DNA of 24,926 bases, taken from contig DERZ01000002.1 of the NCBI GenBank assembly GCA_002361155.1, positions 1,472 to 26,397 of the forward strand, written 5' to 3'. The position numbers and the translations under genes were made by a program. The stretch is from Porphyromonadaceae bacterium UBA3327 (lineage in GTDB: Bacteria; Bacteroidota; Bacteroidia; Bacteroidales; Muribaculaceae). This document shows, one piece after another, positions 22,634 through 24,926 of the stretch. How positions within the stretch are numbered: position 1 is the stretch's first letter; every line of letters starts with the position of its first letter. The notes beneath the pieces were generated by a model, which worked only from the letters and a program-made list of their open reading frames with translations, was not told the origin of the DNA and made no database searches.

Positions 22634-24926
22634 TTATTTTGTTTTTTCAGTTTTTCGGAAATAATTCACTGCATTTGCGAATATGCCCTGGTTCTTGTCG
22701 CCGGGCACATTCTTCATCAGACCCTCGCGGTAGCGTTCGGAATGTCCCATCTTCCCGAGAATGCGTCCGTCGGGGCTGACTATGCCCTCGATGGCCCATG
22801 AACTGCCGTTGGGGTTCCATGGCGACTCCATGGTGGCGTGTCCGTCGGGACCGGCGTACTGGAAGGCTATCTGTCCGTTGCGGAGCAGCGTCTCGAGTAG
22901 CTCGGGACCGGCGGTGAACTTCCCTTCGCCGTGGCTCATGGGGATGGCATGGAGCTGTCCCGGCGAGAAACTTCTGAGCCACGGAGAGCGCACGGTTCCC
23001 ACTCTGGTGTTGGCAATAAGTGATATATGTCTGTTGATGTTGTTGCGGAATAGGGTGGGGGAGTCCGGAGTGAGTTCGCCGATTCTGCCGAACGGCAGCA
23101 GTCCGCTTTTCACCAGAGCCTGGAATCCGTTGCAGATTCCTATTATGAGTCCCCCGCGCGCAAGAAGGCGTTCCACCGCTGCGCGGACCTCGGCGTTTAG
23201 CAGTACGTTGGCGATGAATTTGCCGCTGCCGTCAGGTTCGTCGGCGGCCGAGAAGCCTCCGCTTATGGCCAGGATGTGGCAGTCGTCGATGTCGGCGGCC
23301 ATCTCGCGGCACGACGCGGAGATATCCTCCGCAGTGAGGTTCCGGAACACTCCGGTACGAGTCCGTGCGCCGGCGGCCTCGAAAGCCCCTGCCATGTCGT
23401 AGTCGCAGTTGGTGCCCGGGAATACCGGGAGGTACACGAGCGGATGCTCCACCGGTTCGCCGGGATAATCCGGTCCCGGTTCGCAGCATGCCGCGTCGGG
23501 AGCCTCTCCTTCGGCCCGGGCGCGGTCAGGGAACACTGTCGCGTAGCCGGAGGCAAGCTCTTCGTTGAGCCTCTCGAGGCTTACACTCTCGCCATTAACC
23601 GTTATCGCTTTCTTATCTATTGTCTTTCCAATCTCGACGGCTCCCGGAATGTCGATGTCGGCCGCCGCCTCGATCAGGAAGCCTCCGTATTCTTTGTCCC
23701 AGGCGGTGCCTGCCGGCACTGTCACTTCGGCACCTGTCTCATTGCCTATGGCCATCTTGACCAAAGCCTCGTTCACTCCTCCCATTCCCAGGGCGAAAGC
23801 CGCCACTACCCGGCCGGCCGCTATCTCGCGGTGCAGGGCGTCGAAGATGGCTGTCAGCGCCTCAGTGTCCGGCATCAGGTTGGCTCGTCGCGCCGCCGGA
23901 ACCATGTAGAGTCGGTGTCCCGCTTTCTTGAACTCAGGCGAGATCACCTCCCTGGCGTCCACAGGCGCCATGCCGAAGGCTATCAGTGTCGGCGGCACAC
24001 TGATTTTACCGAATGTGCCGCTCATGGAGTCCTTGCCTCCGATGGAGGCGAGGCCCAGCTCCTTCTGCATCCTCAGGGTGCCGAGAAGCGCCGACAGAGG
24101 TTTTCCCCAGGATTCTGGAGAATGCATCCGCTCGAAGTATTCCTGATAGGAGAAGCGCATGCGGCGGAAATCTGCTCCCGCCGCCACAGCTTTCGCGACG
24201 GCGTCGACCACGGCGTATGCGGCACCGTGATAGGGACTCCACTCTGTCAGGAAGGGGTCGAATCCCCACGACATCATCGAGGCGAAGTTGGTGAAGTGAT
24301 TTCCCACGGGTATTTTCTGCACGCTGACCTGTGTCTTGGTCCGGGCTGTCTTTCCTCCGAAGGGCATGAGCACCGTGGTGGCGCCGATCGAGGAGTCGAA
24401 CATCTCGGCGAGTCCCTGCTGGTTGCATATATTGAAGTCGCGGAGACGTCCCGAGAGCAGAGAGTCGCTCTCTTCGCTGTGGAACGGATTGACACCGGCG
24501 GGCGATTCTGCGGCGGTGATTCGAGCGGTGGCGAAGTGGGGTGCGCCGGCCGAGTCGATGAATTCGCGGCTGAGGTCGGCCACGATCTTGCCGTCGCGGA
24601 ACATGCGCATGCGTCCCGAGTCGGTTACGTCCGCCACGTGGCGCACCTCGATGTTTTCCTGATGGCAATAGTCCATGAATTCCTCCATGTCCTTGGCCTC
24701 CACTACCACCGACATGCGCTCCTGGCTCTCTGAAATGGCGAGTTCGGTTGCGTTGAGTCCCTCGTATTTGGTCGTGACGCGGTCCAGATATATGTCGAGG
24801 CCGTCGGTGAGCTCGCCTATGGCCACGCTCACTCCTCCGGCTCCGAAATCGTTCGATTTCTTTATGAGACGTGTCACCTCGGGGCGCCGGAACAGGCGGG
24901 AAAGCTTGCGTTCCTCGGGGGCGTTG
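22634..24926 (-). CDS. purL: Phosphoribosylformylglycinamidine synthase, single-chain type, C-terminal about 763 aa (5' part outside window)
   Basis: Converts FGAR, glutamine and ATP to FGAM. The frame is open to base 24926, with NAPEERKLSRLF continuing upstream, so this is the end of a large one-chain PurL (usually about 1,230-1,300 aa), with roughly the first 470 residues missing. A GTG at 24877 is only an internal codon. Visible parts are the end of the first synthase half, including LAISESQERM; the second half with LASIGGKDSMSGTF and ALGMGGVNEALVKMA; and the C-terminal class I glutaminase domain starting near LVYLPVFPGTNCDYD. The nucleophile Cys lies in GICNGFQ (codon 23132-23134), and GHSERYREG holds the His and Glu. 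First visible gene of the purine operon; its promoter is beyond the window. Confidence 0.97.
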   Translation of the reverse strand, partial: NAPEERKLSRLFRRPEVTRLIKKSNDFGAGGVSVAIGELTDGLDIYLDRVTTKYEGLNATELAISESQERMSVVVEAKDMEEFMDYCHQENIEVRHVADVTDSGRMRMFRDGKIVADLSREFIDSAGAPHFATARITAAESPAGVNPFHSEESDSLLSGRLRDFNICNQQGLAEMFDSSIGATTVLMPFGGKTARTKTQVSVQKIPVGNHFTNFASMMSWGFDPFLTEWSPYHGAAYAVVDAVAKAVAAGADFRRMRFSYQEYFERMHSPESWGKPLSALLGTLRMQKELGLASIGGKDSMSGTFGKISVPPTLIAFGMAPVDAREVISPEFKKAGHRLYMVPAARRANLMPDTEALTAIFDALHREIAAGRVVAAFALGMGGVNEALVKMAIGNETGAEVTVPAGTAWDKEYGGFLIEAAADIDIPGAVEIGKTIDKKAITVNGESVSLERLNEELASGYATVFPDRARAEGEAPDAACCEPGPDYPGEPVEHPLVYLPVFPGTNCDYDMAGAFEAAGARTRTGVFRNLTAEDISASCREMAADIDDCHILAISGGFSAADEPDGSGKFIANVLLNAEVRAAVERLLARGGLIIGICNGFQALVKSGLLPFGRIGELTPDSPTLFRNNINRHISLIANTRVGTVRSPWLRSFSPGQLHAIPMSHGEGKFTAGPELLETLLRNGQIAFQYAGPDGHATMESPWNPNGSSWAIEGIVSPDGRILGKMGHSERYREGLMKNVPGDKNQGIFANAVNYFRKTEKTK

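Noticed and set aside
23276..24733. 485-codon open frame on the plus strand opposite purL
   Set aside because: Shadow of the conserved PurL coding sequence, without signal, motif or leader of its own.
24875..24877. GTG at 24877 as the start of a shorter PurL
   Set aside because: The same frame continues to the window edge with PurL-like sequence, so this is an internal Val codon.

Overview
The window looks like chromosomal DNA of a gut-type Bacteroidales bacterium, plausibly Muribaculaceae. The evidence is (i) repeated promoter boxes of the Bacteroidetes form TAnnTTTG, sometimes with TTTG 19-20 bp upstream, (ii) A-rich leaders without Shine-Dalgarno sequences, (iii) the gene set: class III fructose-1,6-bisphosphatase, a C10 peptidase, tryptophanase, single-chain PurL, a GH13 lipoprotein, and (iv) GC-rich coding with AT-rich gaps. 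The family placement is inference. No tRNA, rRNA, CRISPR array, insertion sequence or phage gene is visible.

Left part (1-12.2 kb) holds mixed metabolic genes. A truncated GH13 alpha-amylase lipoprotein (minus) lies behind a YeiH-type putative sulfate exporter (minus). A symmetric divergent promoter separates yeiH from formate-dependent purT (plus). After purT comes a small exported, strongly basic protein, a bidirectional terminator and a possible structured RNA. Next are tryptophanase (minus), a short formate/nitrite-transporter-family protein (plus, apparently leaderless), fbp (minus, tail-overlapping that transporter and led by a hairpin-rich leader), and a secreted C10 cysteine peptidase followed by an MFS transporter (plus).

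Right part (12.25 kb to the end) is one long minus-strand purine operon, transcribed right to left: purL (5' part outside the window), purM, purH, purD, folD, purB, purA, guaB, guaA. Gaps are 4-47 bp. It covers FGAM synthesis, AIR synthesis, GAR synthesis, the last two IMP steps, both branches to AMP and GMP, and FolD, which can make the 10-formyl-THF used by PurH. A 24-bp hairpin terminator closes it against the convergent MFS gene.

PurT, the FNT protein, FolD and PurH all touch formate or one-carbon units, so formate supply to purine synthesis is a plausible theme. No wholly new system is evident. The most interesting items are regulatory and small: the 39-bp dyad between yeiH and purT, the fbp and yeiH leaders, the candidate RNA at 3835-3949, the basic exported protein, and an altered GREH motif in PurD.
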